From Azospirillum oleiclasticum (GTDB taxonomy: Bacteria > Pseudomonadota > Alphaproteobacteria > Azospirillales > Azospirillaceae): a stretch of DNA of 64,000 bases. The DNA lies in contig NZ_JABFFR010000003.1 of assembly GCF_013423485.1 (NCBI RefSeq), positions 310,001 to 374,000 on the forward strand. Direction: 5' to 3'. Position 1 is the first letter of the stretch, and the number at the start of each line of letters is the position of its first letter. Positions 17,964 through 27,700 of the stretch are shown here, in pieces. The notes beneath the pieces are model-generated. The model worked only from the letters and a program-made list of their open reading frames with translations. It searched no databases and had not been told where the DNA came from. A program made the position numbers and the translations under genes.

Positions 17964-18476
17964 GTGTCCCAGGAAGGAGAGCCTACCCATACGATCGGCC
18001 GGTCGGCGGCGCGACGTGTCTTCACGATCGACCCGGTACCACCACGCTGCGGTGCGGCGATGCAGCCGCGCACGCCGCGGCGCCTGCGTCTCCTTGTGGT
18101 CGAGGATGAGGTGATCGTCGCCCTTGCCATCAAGGAGACGGTGGAGGATCTGGGGCACGAGGTTTGCGGCGTGGCGCGCAGCGAGGCCGAGGCGCTGCGC
18201 ATCGCCGATGCGCACAGGCCCGACATCGCGCTGATGGACGTGCAGCTCGCCGGCCCGGTGGACGGGGTGGAGGCCGCGCGGCGCTTGAGGGCCGACCTCG
18301 GCATCCGCTCGCTGTTCCTGTCCGGCTGCGCCGACCACGCCACGCTCGCCCGTCTGACCGCCAGCTACCCGCTGGGTGTCGTCCACAAGCCTTTTTCGAG
18401 CGCGCAGCTCAAGGTTGCCTTGGACCTCGCGTCCCGCCGCCTGCGGCTGCCCGCCGCGGTTCCGGCGGGCGCCTGA
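17964..18476 (+). CDS. single-domain response regulator receiver protein
   Basis: 170 residues. After a ~35-residue leader the receiver domain begins (RLRLLVVEDEVIVALAIKETVEDLGHEV) with acidic pair Glu47/Asp48, phospho-acceptor Asp92 in IALMDVQLAG, Ser120 and Lys142 in VVHKPFS. There is no output domain, as in the FixJ-like or Rcp-type stand-alone receivers common in alphaproteobacteria. The GTG at 17964 is chosen for a strong GAGGAGG 5 nt upstream. No histidine kinase is adjacent, so the partner is unknown. Confidence 0.8.
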   Translation: MSQEGEPTHTIGRSAARRVFTIDPVPPRCGAAMQPRTPRRLRLLVVEDEVIVALAIKETVEDLGHEVCGVARSEAEALRIADAHRPDIALMDVQLAGPVDGVEAARRLRADLGIRSLFLSGCADHATLARLTASYPLGVVHKPFSSAQLKVALDLASRRLRLPAAVPAGA

Positions 18477-18496
18477 ACCGCGGCGCCGCGTCCGCT

Positions 18497-21400
18497 TTAC
18501 AGCTCCGCCACCTCGATCACCCCCGACACGCTTTTCAACGCGGCGCGGCTCTGGGCCGTGAAGCTGTAGCCGCCGGGAAGCTGGATTTCAGCCTCCCGCA
18601 GCGCGTCCATCTCCACCAGAAGATGGATGCGTCCCTTGCCGCGGCCGAAGCGGTCGAGCATGGCCTTCAGGTGTGGCAGCGGCGCGGCGTCGCGCACCAC
18701 CACCCGCAGCCCCTCCGACACCGAGGCGACGGCCTCGTCCAGCGGCTTCACCTCGTTGCAGGTCAGCCGCACCTCCTCGCCGTTCAACTGGGCGTCGACG
18801 CTCAGCAGCACCGCCCGCCCCGCCTCCAGCAGCTCGCGGGAGGAGGCCAGCGTCTCCGCGAAGCAGGTCACCTCATAGACGCCGGACGCGTCGGACAGCG
18901 CCACGAAAGCGAAGCGGTTCCCGGACTTGGCCGTGCGCTCCTGCCGGTTGATGACGATGCCGGCCATGCGGTAGCGGGTGGAGCCGCCGCGCGCCATGGC
19001 CGTCTGAAGCTCGGCCGAGCGCAGCACCTTCATGCGCGACAGCGGGCCGGAGAAGGCGTCCAGCGGGTGGGCGGACAGGTAGAAGCCGATGGCCCCGAAC
19101 TCGTGCTTCAGCTTGACCAGCGGCTCCCAGTCGGCGATCTGCGGCAGCTTGGGCTCCTTCAGCCCTTCGCCCGATCCGCCGAACAGGTTGCCCATGCCGC
19201 TGTCGCGCTCGGCCGCCGCCGCCTGGGCGTAGCGGATCAGCGTCTCCAGCGCCGCGTGCACCTGCGCCCGGTTGGGGTTGATGCCGTCGAAGGCACCGGC
19301 GCAGGCCAGATTCTCCAACTGCCGCTTGTTGATGGTCTTCAGGTCCATGCGGCGGGCGAAGTCGAACAGACTGCGGAAGGGGCCGTTCTTCCGCCGCTCC
19401 TCGACCAGCGTCTTCATCGCGGCAAGGCCCACGCCCTTGACTGCGGCCAGCGCGTAGCGGATCGCCTTCTCCCCGTCGCCGACGGCCTCGACCGCGAAGA
19501 TGGACTCGGAGCGGTTGATGTCCGGCGTCAGCAGCCGGATTTTCAGGCGGGTCAGCTCCTGCCGGAAGACGTTCAGCTTGTCCGTGTTGCCGAGGTCGAG
19601 CGTCATCGACGCCGCCATGAACTCCACGGGATGGTTGGCCTTCAGATAGGCGGTCTGGAAGGCGACCAGCGCGTAGGCGGCGGCGTGGCTCTTGTTGAAG
19701 CCGTAGCCGGCGAACTTCATCACCTGATCGAAAATCAGGCTGGCCTGGTCACCATCGACCCCGCGGCCGGTGGCCCCGTCCACGAAGATCTTCCGCTGGG
19801 CGTCCATCTCCTCCTTGATCTTCTTGCCCATCGCGCGACGCAGCAGGTCCGCGCCGCCCAACGAATAGCCGGACAGCACCTGCGCGATCTGCATCACCTG
19901 CTCCTGGTAGATCATGATCCCGAAGGTCTCCTTCAGGATCGGCTCCAGGCTGTCGTGCATGTAGTCCGGCTTTTCCTCGCCGTTCTTGACCTTGATGTAT
20001 TTGGGGATGTTGTCCATCGGGCCGGGTCGGTAGAGCGAGACCAGCGCGATGATGTCCTCCAGCCGGTTGGGCTTCAGGCGCTTCAGCACGTCGCGCATGC
20101 CCGAACTTTCGAGCTGGAACACCCCGGTCGACTCGGCCCGTCCCAGGATCGCGTAGCTGCGTTCGTCCTCCAGCGGCAGGTTGGTCAAGTCCGGAGGGTC
20201 CGGGATCAGGTTGACCGCGGTCTGCAGCACGGTCAGGGTCTTCAGACCGAGAAAGTCGAACTTCACCAGCCCGGCCTGCTCCACATACTTCATGTTGAAC
20301 TGCGTGACCGGCATGTCCGAGCGCGGATCGCGGTAGAGCGGCACGAGTTGGTCCAACGGCCGGTCGCCGATCACCACGCCCGCCGCGTGGGTCGAGGCGT
20401 GGCGGTACAGGCCCTCCAGCTTCAACGCGACGTCGATCAGCCGCTTGACCGTCTCGTCGCCGTCCCGCGCGGCCTGGAGCATCGGCTCGCTGTCGATGGC
20501 CTGCTGGAGCGTGACGGGGTTGGCCGGGTTGTTCGGCACCATCTTGCAGATCTTGTCGACCTGCCCGTAGGGCATCTGCAGCACGCGGCCGACGTCGCGC
20601 AGCACCGCGCGCGCCTGGAGCTTTCCGAAGGTGATGATCTGGGCGACGCGGTCGTAGCCGTACTTGTCCTGGACGTAGCGGATCACCTCTTCGCGGCGGT
20701 CCTGGCAGAAATCGATGTCGAAGTCGGGCATCGACACACGCTCGGGGTTCAGGAAGCGCTCGAACAGCAGACCGAAGCGCAGCGGGTCCAGGTCGGTGAT
20801 CAGCAGCGACCACGCCACCACGGAGCCGGCACCCGAGCCGCGCCCCGGCCCCACCGGAATGCCCTGCTGCTTGGCCCACTTGATGAAGTCCGACACGATC
20901 AGGAAGTAGCCGGGGAACTTCATCCGCTCGATGACGTCCAGCTCGAACTCCAGCCGCTCGCCGTAGGTCTTGCGCGCCTCGTCCTTCTCGGCATCGGTCA
21001 TGGCCGGGGTGAAGACGCTCTTCTCCAGCCGGTAGGCCAGCCCGTCCCGCGCCTGGGCGCGCAGCTCCTCGGCCTCGCTGCGGCCGGCCTCGGTCGGGAA
21101 GGCGGGCAGGATCGGCTTGATGGGCTTGAGCAGGAAGGAGCAGCGCCGGGCGATGACGACGGTGTTGTCCACCGCCTCCGGCAGGTCGGCGAACAGCAGC
21201 CGCATCTCCTCCGCCGACTTGAAGCGGTGGTCCGGCGTCAGCCGCCGCCGCTCGTCCTGGCTGAGATAGGCGCCCTCGGCAATGCAGAGCAGCGCGTCGT
21301 GAGCGGCGTACATGCCCTCGTCGGCGAAGTAGCAGTCGTTGGTGGCGACCAGCGGCAGATCGTGGGCGTAGGCGAGGTCGATCAGCGCGGGCTCGATGGC

Positions 21401-21976
21401 GTCCTCGATCGCCGCGAAGGCGCCGCTGTGCCGCTGCAACTCCACGTACAGACGACCGGGGAACAGGCGCTTCAGCGTGCCCAGCGTCTCCACCGCCAGA
21501 TCCTTCTGCCCCTCGCCCAGCAGCCGACCGACGGAACCGCCGGGGCCGCCGGTCAGGGCGATCAGCCCGTCGCTGCGGCCCTCCAGCGCGTCCATCGTCA
21601 CCTGCGGGCCGGCCATAGGGTCCGACTCCAGGAAAGCCTTGGAGACCAGCGCCATCAGGTTCCGGTAACCGGTCTCGTTCTGGCAGAGCAGCACGAGCTG
21701 GTCCGGTGCCGGCGGCTTGCCGGGCAGGCCGGGCTTGGCGTCGGCGGGAACCACGCGGGTGATGCCCAGCACCGTACCGATGACCGGCTGCACCCCCACA
21801 TCCATGGCCGCCAGCGCGAATTCCAGCGCGCCGAACAGGTTGCCGGTGTCGGTCACAGCCACCGCCGGCATGCGCTGCTTGACGCACAGCTTCACCAGCT
21901 CCTTCAGCTTGATCGCCCCTTCGGAGAGCGAATAGGCGGAATGGACGCGCAGGTGGATGAAATCGGCGTTGGGCAT
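18497..21976 (-). CDS. dnaE: DNA polymerase III alpha subunit
   Basis: 1159 residues, full length for DnaE1. The N-terminal PHP domain opens FIHLRVHSAYSLSEGAIKLKELV. The catalytic Asp residues of the polymerase lie in PDFDIDF (residues ~417-423), with a third downstream in the palm. The C-terminus holds the helix-hairpin-helix region and an OB fold (YRMAGIVINRQERTAKSGNRFAFVALSD). It is the replicative polymerase of the holoenzyme. ATG 21976 has GGAAGGGA upstream and replaces a longer in-frame start. In many alphaproteobacteria dnaE lies next to lolD; here they are 6 kb apart. Confidence 0.95.
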   Translation of the reverse strand: MPNADFIHLRVHSAYSLSEGAIKLKELVKLCVKQRMPAVAVTDTGNLFGALEFALAAMDVGVQPVIGTVLGITRVVPADAKPGLPGKPPAPDQLVLLCQNETGYRNLMALVSKAFLESDPMAGPQVTMDALEGRSDGLIALTGGPGGSVGRLLGEGQKDLAVETLGTLKRLFPGRLYVELQRHSGAFAAIEDAIEPALIDLAYAHDLPLVATNDCYFADEGMYAAHDALLCIAEGAYLSQDERRRLTPDHRFKSAEEMRLLFADLPEAVDNTVVIARRCSFLLKPIKPILPAFPTEAGRSEAEELRAQARDGLAYRLEKSVFTPAMTDAEKDEARKTYGERLEFELDVIERMKFPGYFLIVSDFIKWAKQQGIPVGPGRGSGAGSVVAWSLLITDLDPLRFGLLFERFLNPERVSMPDFDIDFCQDRREEVIRYVQDKYGYDRVAQIITFGKLQARAVLRDVGRVLQMPYGQVDKICKMVPNNPANPVTLQQAIDSEPMLQAARDGDETVKRLIDVALKLEGLYRHASTHAAGVVIGDRPLDQLVPLYRDPRSDMPVTQFNMKYVEQAGLVKFDFLGLKTLTVLQTAVNLIPDPPDLTNLPLEDERSYAILGRAESTGVFQLESSGMRDVLKRLKPNRLEDIIALVSLYRPGPMDNIPKYIKVKNGEEKPDYMHDSLEPILKETFGIMIYQEQVMQIAQVLSGYSLGGADLLRRAMGKKIKEEMDAQRKIFVDGATGRGVDGDQASLIFDQVMKFAGYGFNKSHAAAYALVAFQTAYLKANHPVEFMAASMTLDLGNTDKLNVFRQELTRLKIRLLTPDINRSESIFAVEAVGDGEKAIRYALAAVKGVGLAAMKTLVEERRKNGPFRSLFDFARRMDLKTINKRQLENLACAGAFDGINPNRAQVHAALETLIRYAQAAAAERDSGMGNLFGGSGEGLKEPKLPQIADWEPLVKLKHEFGAIGFYLSAHPLDAFSGPLSRMKVLRSAELQTAMARGGSTRYRMAGIVINRQERTAKSGNRFAFVALSDASGVYEVTCFAETLASSRELLEAGRAVLLSVDAQLNGEEVRLTCNEVKPLDEAVASVSEGLRVVVRDAAPLPHLKAMLDRFGRGKGRIHLLVEMDALREAEIQLPGGYSFTAQSRAALKSVSGVIEVAEL

Positions 21977-22187
21977 GCTGTTCCCTTCCGGGCGCTCCGT
22001 GGGCACCGGCATGGCGGCGCCGACGCGGGGGATGTCGTCATGCCGCAACCGGCACCGCGATTCAAGGCTATGCGAATGGTTCGCCCCGGCGGCGATTCAT
22101 GGTATCCCGCTGGGGCAGCCGGTGCCAGACGCGAGGGGAACAAGCGCGACGGGGCCGGCCGGAACAGGGACCGTTCGGGAGATGCCC

Positions 22188-22745
22188 ATGCGACCGCTCC
22201 GCCATGCCGCCGGGGCCGTGCTGCTGCTGACCGCGCTGGCCGCCTGCCAGCCGATGCCGCCGCCGCTGCCCGACGCCACCGCGGCCCGGCCGGCGGCGGA
22301 GCCGAAGCCGTTCCGCGACCGCCGCGGCTGGGTGGTCACCATCGTTCCGGCCAGCGGGTCCAACCGCGCCCACTGCGTGGGGCAGCGCGCGGTGCCCGCG
22401 GGGCTCGCCGTCACCTTCATCGCGGGCGACCCCAACTCCTCCTTCCGCCTCTCCGGGCTGCCCACCACGCCGCCGCCCGGCGCCAGCGAGCGGTTGGCCG
22501 TCCGCTTCGACGACGGGCGCGATCGCGAACGGCGCACCTTCGACGCGCGCGCGCTGCCCGACGGGTCGCTGGAGGTCACCTTCCCCACCATCCAGTATGA
22601 CGGCATCCTCGACCATTTCGGCCGCGCCCGCACCGTCACCTTCGAATCCCAGCGGCTCGGCCTGATCGGGTCGGTGGATCTCGACGGCTCCTCCTGGACC
22701 ATCAACGCGACCGACGAGTGCCGGCGGATGCACGTGTTGCCGTGA
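22188..22745 (+). CDS. putative lipoprotein
   Basis: 185 residues with a type II signal peptide: basic MRPLRHAAGAVLLLTALAACQ, lipobox LAAC with Cys20 as the acylation site. A Pro-rich spacer leads to a beta-rich mature domain containing two further Cys residues (HCVGQ and DECRR) that may form a disulfide in the periplasm. The second of two in-frame ATGs is chosen because GGGAG lies 6 nt upstream. No family is recognised. A hairpin follows the stop. Confidence 0.7.
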   Translation: MRPLRHAAGAVLLLTALAACQPMPPPLPDATAARPAAEPKPFRDRRGWVVTIVPASGSNRAHCVGQRAVPAGLAVTFIAGDPNSSFRLSGLPTTPPPGASERLAVRFDDGRDRERRTFDARALPDGSLEVTFPTIQYDGILDHFGRARTVTFESQRLGLIGSVDLDGSSWTINATDECRRMHVLP

Positions 22746-22758
22746 CGGCCATGCGCCA

Positions 22759-22776
22759 ACCGCGCTTGTGCGCGGT
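22759..22776 (+). terminator. short hairpin after the lipoprotein gene
   Basis: ACCGCGC (22759-22765), a TTGT loop and GCGCGGT (22770-22776) form a 7-bp stem 14 nt after the stop, without a T-tract. It is a weak terminator candidate ahead of the EamA gene, which starts at 22802. Confidence 0.35.
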
Positions 22777-22801
22777 GGGTTGCCCTCTCTAGGGTCGGCC
22801 C

Positions 22802-23695
22802 ATGCCGATCCGTCACATCGCCCTCGCCCTGCTGGTCGCCGCCGTCTGGGGCTTCAACTTCGTCGTCATCAAGGTGGGGCTGCGGGATTTCCCGCCGATC
22901 CTGTTCTCCTGCCTGCGCTTCGCGCTGGCGGCGACTCCGCTGCTGGTGCTTGGTTTCGCGGGCGGGCCACCGGTGGCGTGGCGCTATGTGCTGGGAATCG
23001 GGATGATGCTGGGGGTGGTGAAATTCTCGCTGCTCTTCGTCGGCATGGACATGGGGATGCCGGCCGGGCTGTCGTCCCTGCTGCTCCAGGCGCAGGCCTT
23101 CTTCACCGTGCTGTTCGCCGCTGTCGCGATGGGCGACCGGCCGGGACCGCGGCAGCTTTCCGGCATGGCGCTGGCCTTCGGCGGGATCGCGGTGATCGGG
23201 ACCGACCTGACCGGTGCCGGCACCGGCTCGCTGGCCGCTCTGGCGCTGGTGATCGCCGCCGCCGCGGCGTGGGGCGTGTCCAACATCATGATGAAGCGGG
23301 CGGCGGCACCGGACCTGCTGCGGCTGATGCTGTGGGTCAGCCTCGTGCCGCCGCTGCCGCTGCTGGCCCTGTCGCTGACGGTGGAGGGGCCGCAGCGGGT
23401 GGGCGACGCGCTGGCGGGACTGTCCTGGCTGGGCCTCGGCTGTCTCGCCTACATCGCCGTGCTGGCGACGTTGTTCGGCTTCGCCGCCTGGGGCTTCCTG
23501 CTGCGGCACCACCCGGCCAGCCTCGTGGCGCCCTTCACCCTGCTGGTGCCGGTGTTCGGGATGAGCTCGGGGGCGCTGCTGCTGGGGGAGACGGTGTCGG
23601 CGACCAAGATGGCGGGTGCGGCGCTGATCATGCTGGGGCTGGCGGTGACCGTGCTGCGCCCGCCGCGCCTCCTCACCCGCCGAGCGACGCCTTGA
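22802..23695 (+). CDS. EamA/DMT family transporter
   Basis: 297 residues with ~10 transmembrane segments and two EamA repeats (LALLVAAVWGFNFVVIKVGL at the start, YIAVLATLFGFAAWGFLLRHHPASLVAPFTLLVPVFGM in the second half). The RhaT/DMT superfamily exports small metabolites such as amino acids; O-acetylserine/cysteine exporters of the YdeD/EamA type look closest from memory. Its 3' end overlaps the end of the convergent dienelactone hydrolase gene by 23 bp. Confidence 0.85.
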   Translation: MPIRHIALALLVAAVWGFNFVVIKVGLRDFPPILFSCLRFALAATPLLVLGFAGGPPVAWRYVLGIGMMLGVVKFSLLFVGMDMGMPAGLSSLLLQAQAFFTVLFAAVAMGDRPGPRQLSGMALAFGGIAVIGTDLTGAGTGSLAALALVIAAAAAWGVSNIMMKRAAAPDLLRLMLWVSLVPPLPLLALSLTVEGPQRVGDALAGLSWLGLGCLAYIAVLATLFGFAAWGFLLRHHPASLVAPFTLLVPVFGMSSGALLLGETVSATKMAGAALIMLGLAVTVLRPPRLLTRRATP

Positions 23696-24536
23696 GGAAT
23701 TTCACCGTCCGGTCCCAGGCCAGCCGCGCCGCCGGTTCGTTGTAGCGCTCGGCCGAGGTGTCGTTGTTGAAGGCGTGGTTCACGCCCTCGTACATGTGCT
23801 TCTCGTAGCGGACGCCGGCTGTCTTCAGCGCCTCCTCGTAGGCTGGAACGCCCTGGTTGATGCCCTGGTCGAGCCCGGCGTAATGCAGCAGCAGCGGCGC
23901 CTTGATGATGCCGGCCATGGCCGGGTCCGGCGAGCGGCCGTAATAGACGACGCCGGCGCCGAGGTCGGGCGACTTCACGGCGAGCTGGTTGACCATGCCG
24001 CCGCCCCAGCAGAAGCCCACGGCACCCACCTTGCCATTGGTCCGGTCGCGGGCCATCAGGAAGGACATGGCACCCACCAGATCCAGCACCACTTTGCTGC
24101 TTTCGAGCTGGCCGATCATGCTGCGGGCACGGTCGGCATCCTCCGGCGTGCCGCCCAGCGGCGACAGCAGGTCGGGCGCCAGCACCACGAAGCCTTCCAA
24201 TGCCAGCCGCCGGGCGACGTCCTGGATGTGCGGGTTCAGCCCGCGGTTCTCGTGGATCACGATCACGCCGGGCAGCACCGCCTCGCTCTGCTTTGGCCGG
24301 ACGAGATAGCCCCGCACCGGACCGGTGCCGCCCTGATACTCCTCCCAGCGCGCGTCGAGCCGCGAGTCGTCGGCGGCCACCGCCGCGGCGGCGGCCGGGT
24401 TCGGTTCCAGAGCACCCAACACGGCCGGTACCAGCGCCGCACCGCCGAGCATGGCCGTGAGGCGTTCCAGGAACACGCGGCGTTCCAGCGGGGCGTGGGT
24501 GTATTCGTCGTAGAGGTCGATGATCCGCTGGTCCAT
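23673..24536 (-). CDS. dienelactone hydrolase family protein with Tat-like N-terminus
   Basis: 287 residues. The nucleophile Cys176 lies in GFCWGGG, and the Asp (HYAGLDQGIN) and His (GVNHAFNND) complete the DLH triad. The N-terminus ERRVFLERLTAMLGGAALVPAVLGAL contains a twin-arginine-like RRxFL motif and a hydrophobic stretch ending at Ala-rich cleavage sites, so export by Tat is possible. GGAAGGACAGGG precedes ATG 24536. The family hydrolyses lactones or esters; the substrate is not defined here. Confidence 0.85.
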   Translation of the reverse strand: MDQRIIDLYDEYTHAPLERRVFLERLTAMLGGAALVPAVLGALEPNPAAAAAVAADDSRLDARWEEYQGGTGPVRGYLVRPKQSEAVLPGVIVIHENRGLNPHIQDVARRLALEGFVVLAPDLLSPLGGTPEDADRARSMIGQLESSKVVLDLVGAMSFLMARDRTNGKVGAVGFCWGGGMVNQLAVKSPDLGAGVVYYGRSPDPAMAGIIKAPLLLHYAGLDQGINQGVPAYEEALKTAGVRYEKHMYEGVNHAFNNDTSAERYNEPAARLAWDRTVKFLKASLGG

Positions 24537-24723
24537 GTCCCTGTCCTTCCCGGTGTTTGCCAGAGAGATCGCGCGCGGTCCGCGCGGCTCCAACTCTGCG
24601 CTTCGGTCTATGACGCCGGCCGGCCGCGACACCAGGGCGCTGGCGTATGAAAGGTTGCACTGATAGGGTCGCCTCATACCTCGAACGATCGGGGTAACGC
24701 CCTCCTGCAAGCGGTTGAACGCC

Positions 24724-27700
24724 ATGGCCGTGCCCGCCGATTTCGATGCGTTGCGCTATCTCGCCAGCAACCCCGACCTCGTGAACGCCTTCGGAGTCGA
24801 TGTGGAGGCGGCCTACGCCCATTGGATCCACCACGGCCGGGCCGAGGGTCGCAGCCTCACCAGCTTCGATCCGCTGCGCTACATCGCGTCCTATGGCGAC
24901 CTCGCGGCGGCGTTCGGCACCAACAGCACGGCGGGCCTGCTCCATTACCTGACCGCCGGCCGGCTCGAGGGGCGGAGCGCGTCGGGCTTCGACGCGCTGC
25001 AGTACCTCGCCAGTTACGGCGATCTGGCGTCCGCTTTCGGTGCCAACGAGACCGCCGCCTACGCCCACTACATCACCAATGGGCGTTTGGAGGGGCGGAC
25101 GGCCAGCTTCAACGCCCTGCAATACATCGCGTCCAACCGTGACCTGATCAGCGCCTTCGGAACCAACACGACCCTCGGCTACCTGCACTACATCGCCCAT
25201 GGCCGGTTGGAGGGTCGGCCGACGACCGGGTTCGACGTCACCGCCTACCTGACCATGAACACCGACGTGGAGCAGGCCTTCACCGGGAACACGACACAGG
25301 CGGTGCTCCACTACATCCAGCATGGCGCGTCGGAGAACCGGCCGACCTCCGGGACCGACTATGCCGGAAACTCGACGGCGGCGGCTCGGCTGATCGGCGT
25401 GGCGGACGAAGCATCGCTCGCCTACAACGATTATGTCGGGGCGACCGACACCGACGATTATTACAGCTTCACACTCACGGCGACCAGCAACCTGAACCTG
25501 ACGCTGCAGCGGCTGAGCGCCAACGCCGACGTCCAGCTCCTCAGTTCGACCGGGACTGTGCTGGGCAGTTCCTCCAACGCCGGCACGCTGAACGAGACGA
25601 TCAACGCCTACTCGCTGACGGCCGGGAGCTATTACGTGCGGGTGCAGGCGCCGACGTCCGGCGGTACCGGCTACCGGTTGGCGTTGAACACCACCGTGTC
25701 TGCCAGCACCGGCAGCGACAGTGCCGGCGACACGCTGGCGACGGCCCGCCAACTCGGCACGCTCAATGGCGCGCTCCCGACGATCCAGGACGCGATCGGT
25801 GGCAGCGACACCAACGATTACTACCAGTTCACCACCGGCGGCACGACCAACTTCCGTCTGGGCCTGAGCGGCCTGTCGGCGGACGCCGACGTTCAACTCC
25901 TCGATTCGAGCGGGTTGGCGCTGGCCTCGAGCACCTATGCCGGCAACCACGCGGAAGCGATCTATTACAACGGGCTGGATGCCGGAACCTATTACGTCCG
26001 CGTCTACCCCTACGCCGGCAGCACCAGCTACAGCCTCGATCTCTCCGCGACCGCGGTCACGGGGGCAAGCTCGGCCGATCTTGGCGGCAACAGCTTCACG
26101 GCGGCCAGCAACCTGGGCACGCTCGGCGGCACGGCCATTTCCGTGCAGGATTTCGTCGGCACGTCGGATCGACTCGACTACTACCGCGTCACCACAACGG
26201 CCACCTCGACCTTCCAGGCGACCCTGACCGGTATGTCGGCCGACGCCGACCTGCGCCTGTACAACAGTTCGGGCGTGCAGATCGCGTCGAGCCTGAACTG
26301 GTCCTATTTGGACGACAACATCCGCTACAACAACCTGGCTGCCGGCACCTACTACGTGCTGGTCAACCAGTTCTCCGGAAGCACCAACTACACGCTGACC
26401 CTGCAGGCGGCGGGCTCGACGGCGGTCAACGAGGCGCCGCGCCTCACCGGCAGCGTCAGCACACAGTCGGCCACGGAGGGGGCCGCCTTCACCTACCAGG
26501 TGCCGTCCACCCTCTTCGTCGATCCGGAGAACCAGGGGCTCACTTACAGCGCCACCCAGACCAACGGATCGGCCCTGCCCTCCTGGCTCAGCTTCAACGC
26601 CGGCACGCGCACCTTCAGCGGCACCGCGCCGTCGGGCACCGCCGACGTGGCCGTCCGCCTGACGGCGCGCGATCCGGCGGGGGCATCCACCTCCGCCGAC
26701 TTCACCGTCACCACGCCGTCGGCTTCCTCCATGTCGACCTGGACGGTGATGGTCTATGTAGATGCGGACAACAACCTGGAATCCTTCGGCATCGAGGACA
26801 TCAACGAGATGGAGGCGGCCGGCCTGCCGTCCAACGTCAACGTCGTGGTGCAGATGGACCGCATCGGCGGCTACGCCACCTCCAACGGCAACTGGACCGA
26901 CACCCGGCGCGGGCGGATCACCAGCGACACCAACACCGGCCTGATCGGCAGCACCCTGACCTCGATCGGCGAGGCCGACATGGGCGCGGGGGAGACGCTG
27001 ACCAGCTTCATCAACTGGGCGTCCGGCACCTACCAGGCGACAAACTACGCGCTGGTGATCTGGAACCACGGCGGTGGCCTGACCGGCACGAGCTGGGACG
27101 ACACCAACAACTCGAACCTGACCATCTCCGAGACCACACGCGCCATCGCCAACTCCAACATCGGGCGGGTGTCGATGCTGGGCTTCGACACCTGCCAGCA
27201 GGGCATGGCGGAGCAGGCGATCGACGTCCGCAACATGACGGAGGTGCTGGTCGCCTCCTCCGAGAACGAACCCGGCGACGGCTGGGACTACACGGGGTGG
27301 CTCAACCGGCTGGCCGCCAACCCCTCGGCGACCGCCACCCAGCTCGGCGCCGCCGCGGTCAGCGCCTACGATGCCTTCTACAACGACAGCAGCTCCACCC
27401 TGGCGGCCACGCGGGTCAGCGCCTACGACGCGCTGACCACCAGCCTGAACAACTTCGTGTCGACGGTCACCGGCAGTGCCACCTCCGCCGACTGGACCGC
27501 GATCACCAGGGCGCGCACGGCGGCGCGCAGCTATGGCGGTGTCGACGCCTACCGCGACCTGGGCGGCTTCATGGGGTCGGTGGCAAGCAACGCGTCCACC
27601 GCGTCGATCCGCAGCGCCGCCAGCGCGGTGCAGTCGGCCGTCAGCAACTCGGTGATCCAGCAGGTCAGCATCAGCGGCTCCTCCGGCCTCAGCATCTATC

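Noticed and set aside
18164-22600. A 1478-codon open frame on the plus strand opposite dnaE
   Set aside because: It lies antisense to the unmistakable dnaE coding sequence, and its translation is His/Gln/Arg/Asp-rich low-complexity, the usual shadow of GC-rich coding DNA.
23449-27069. 1206-codon minus-strand open frame opposite the C11 protease gene
   Set aside because: Antisense low-complexity translation. The plus strand has clear repeats, PPC domains and a catalytic dyad.
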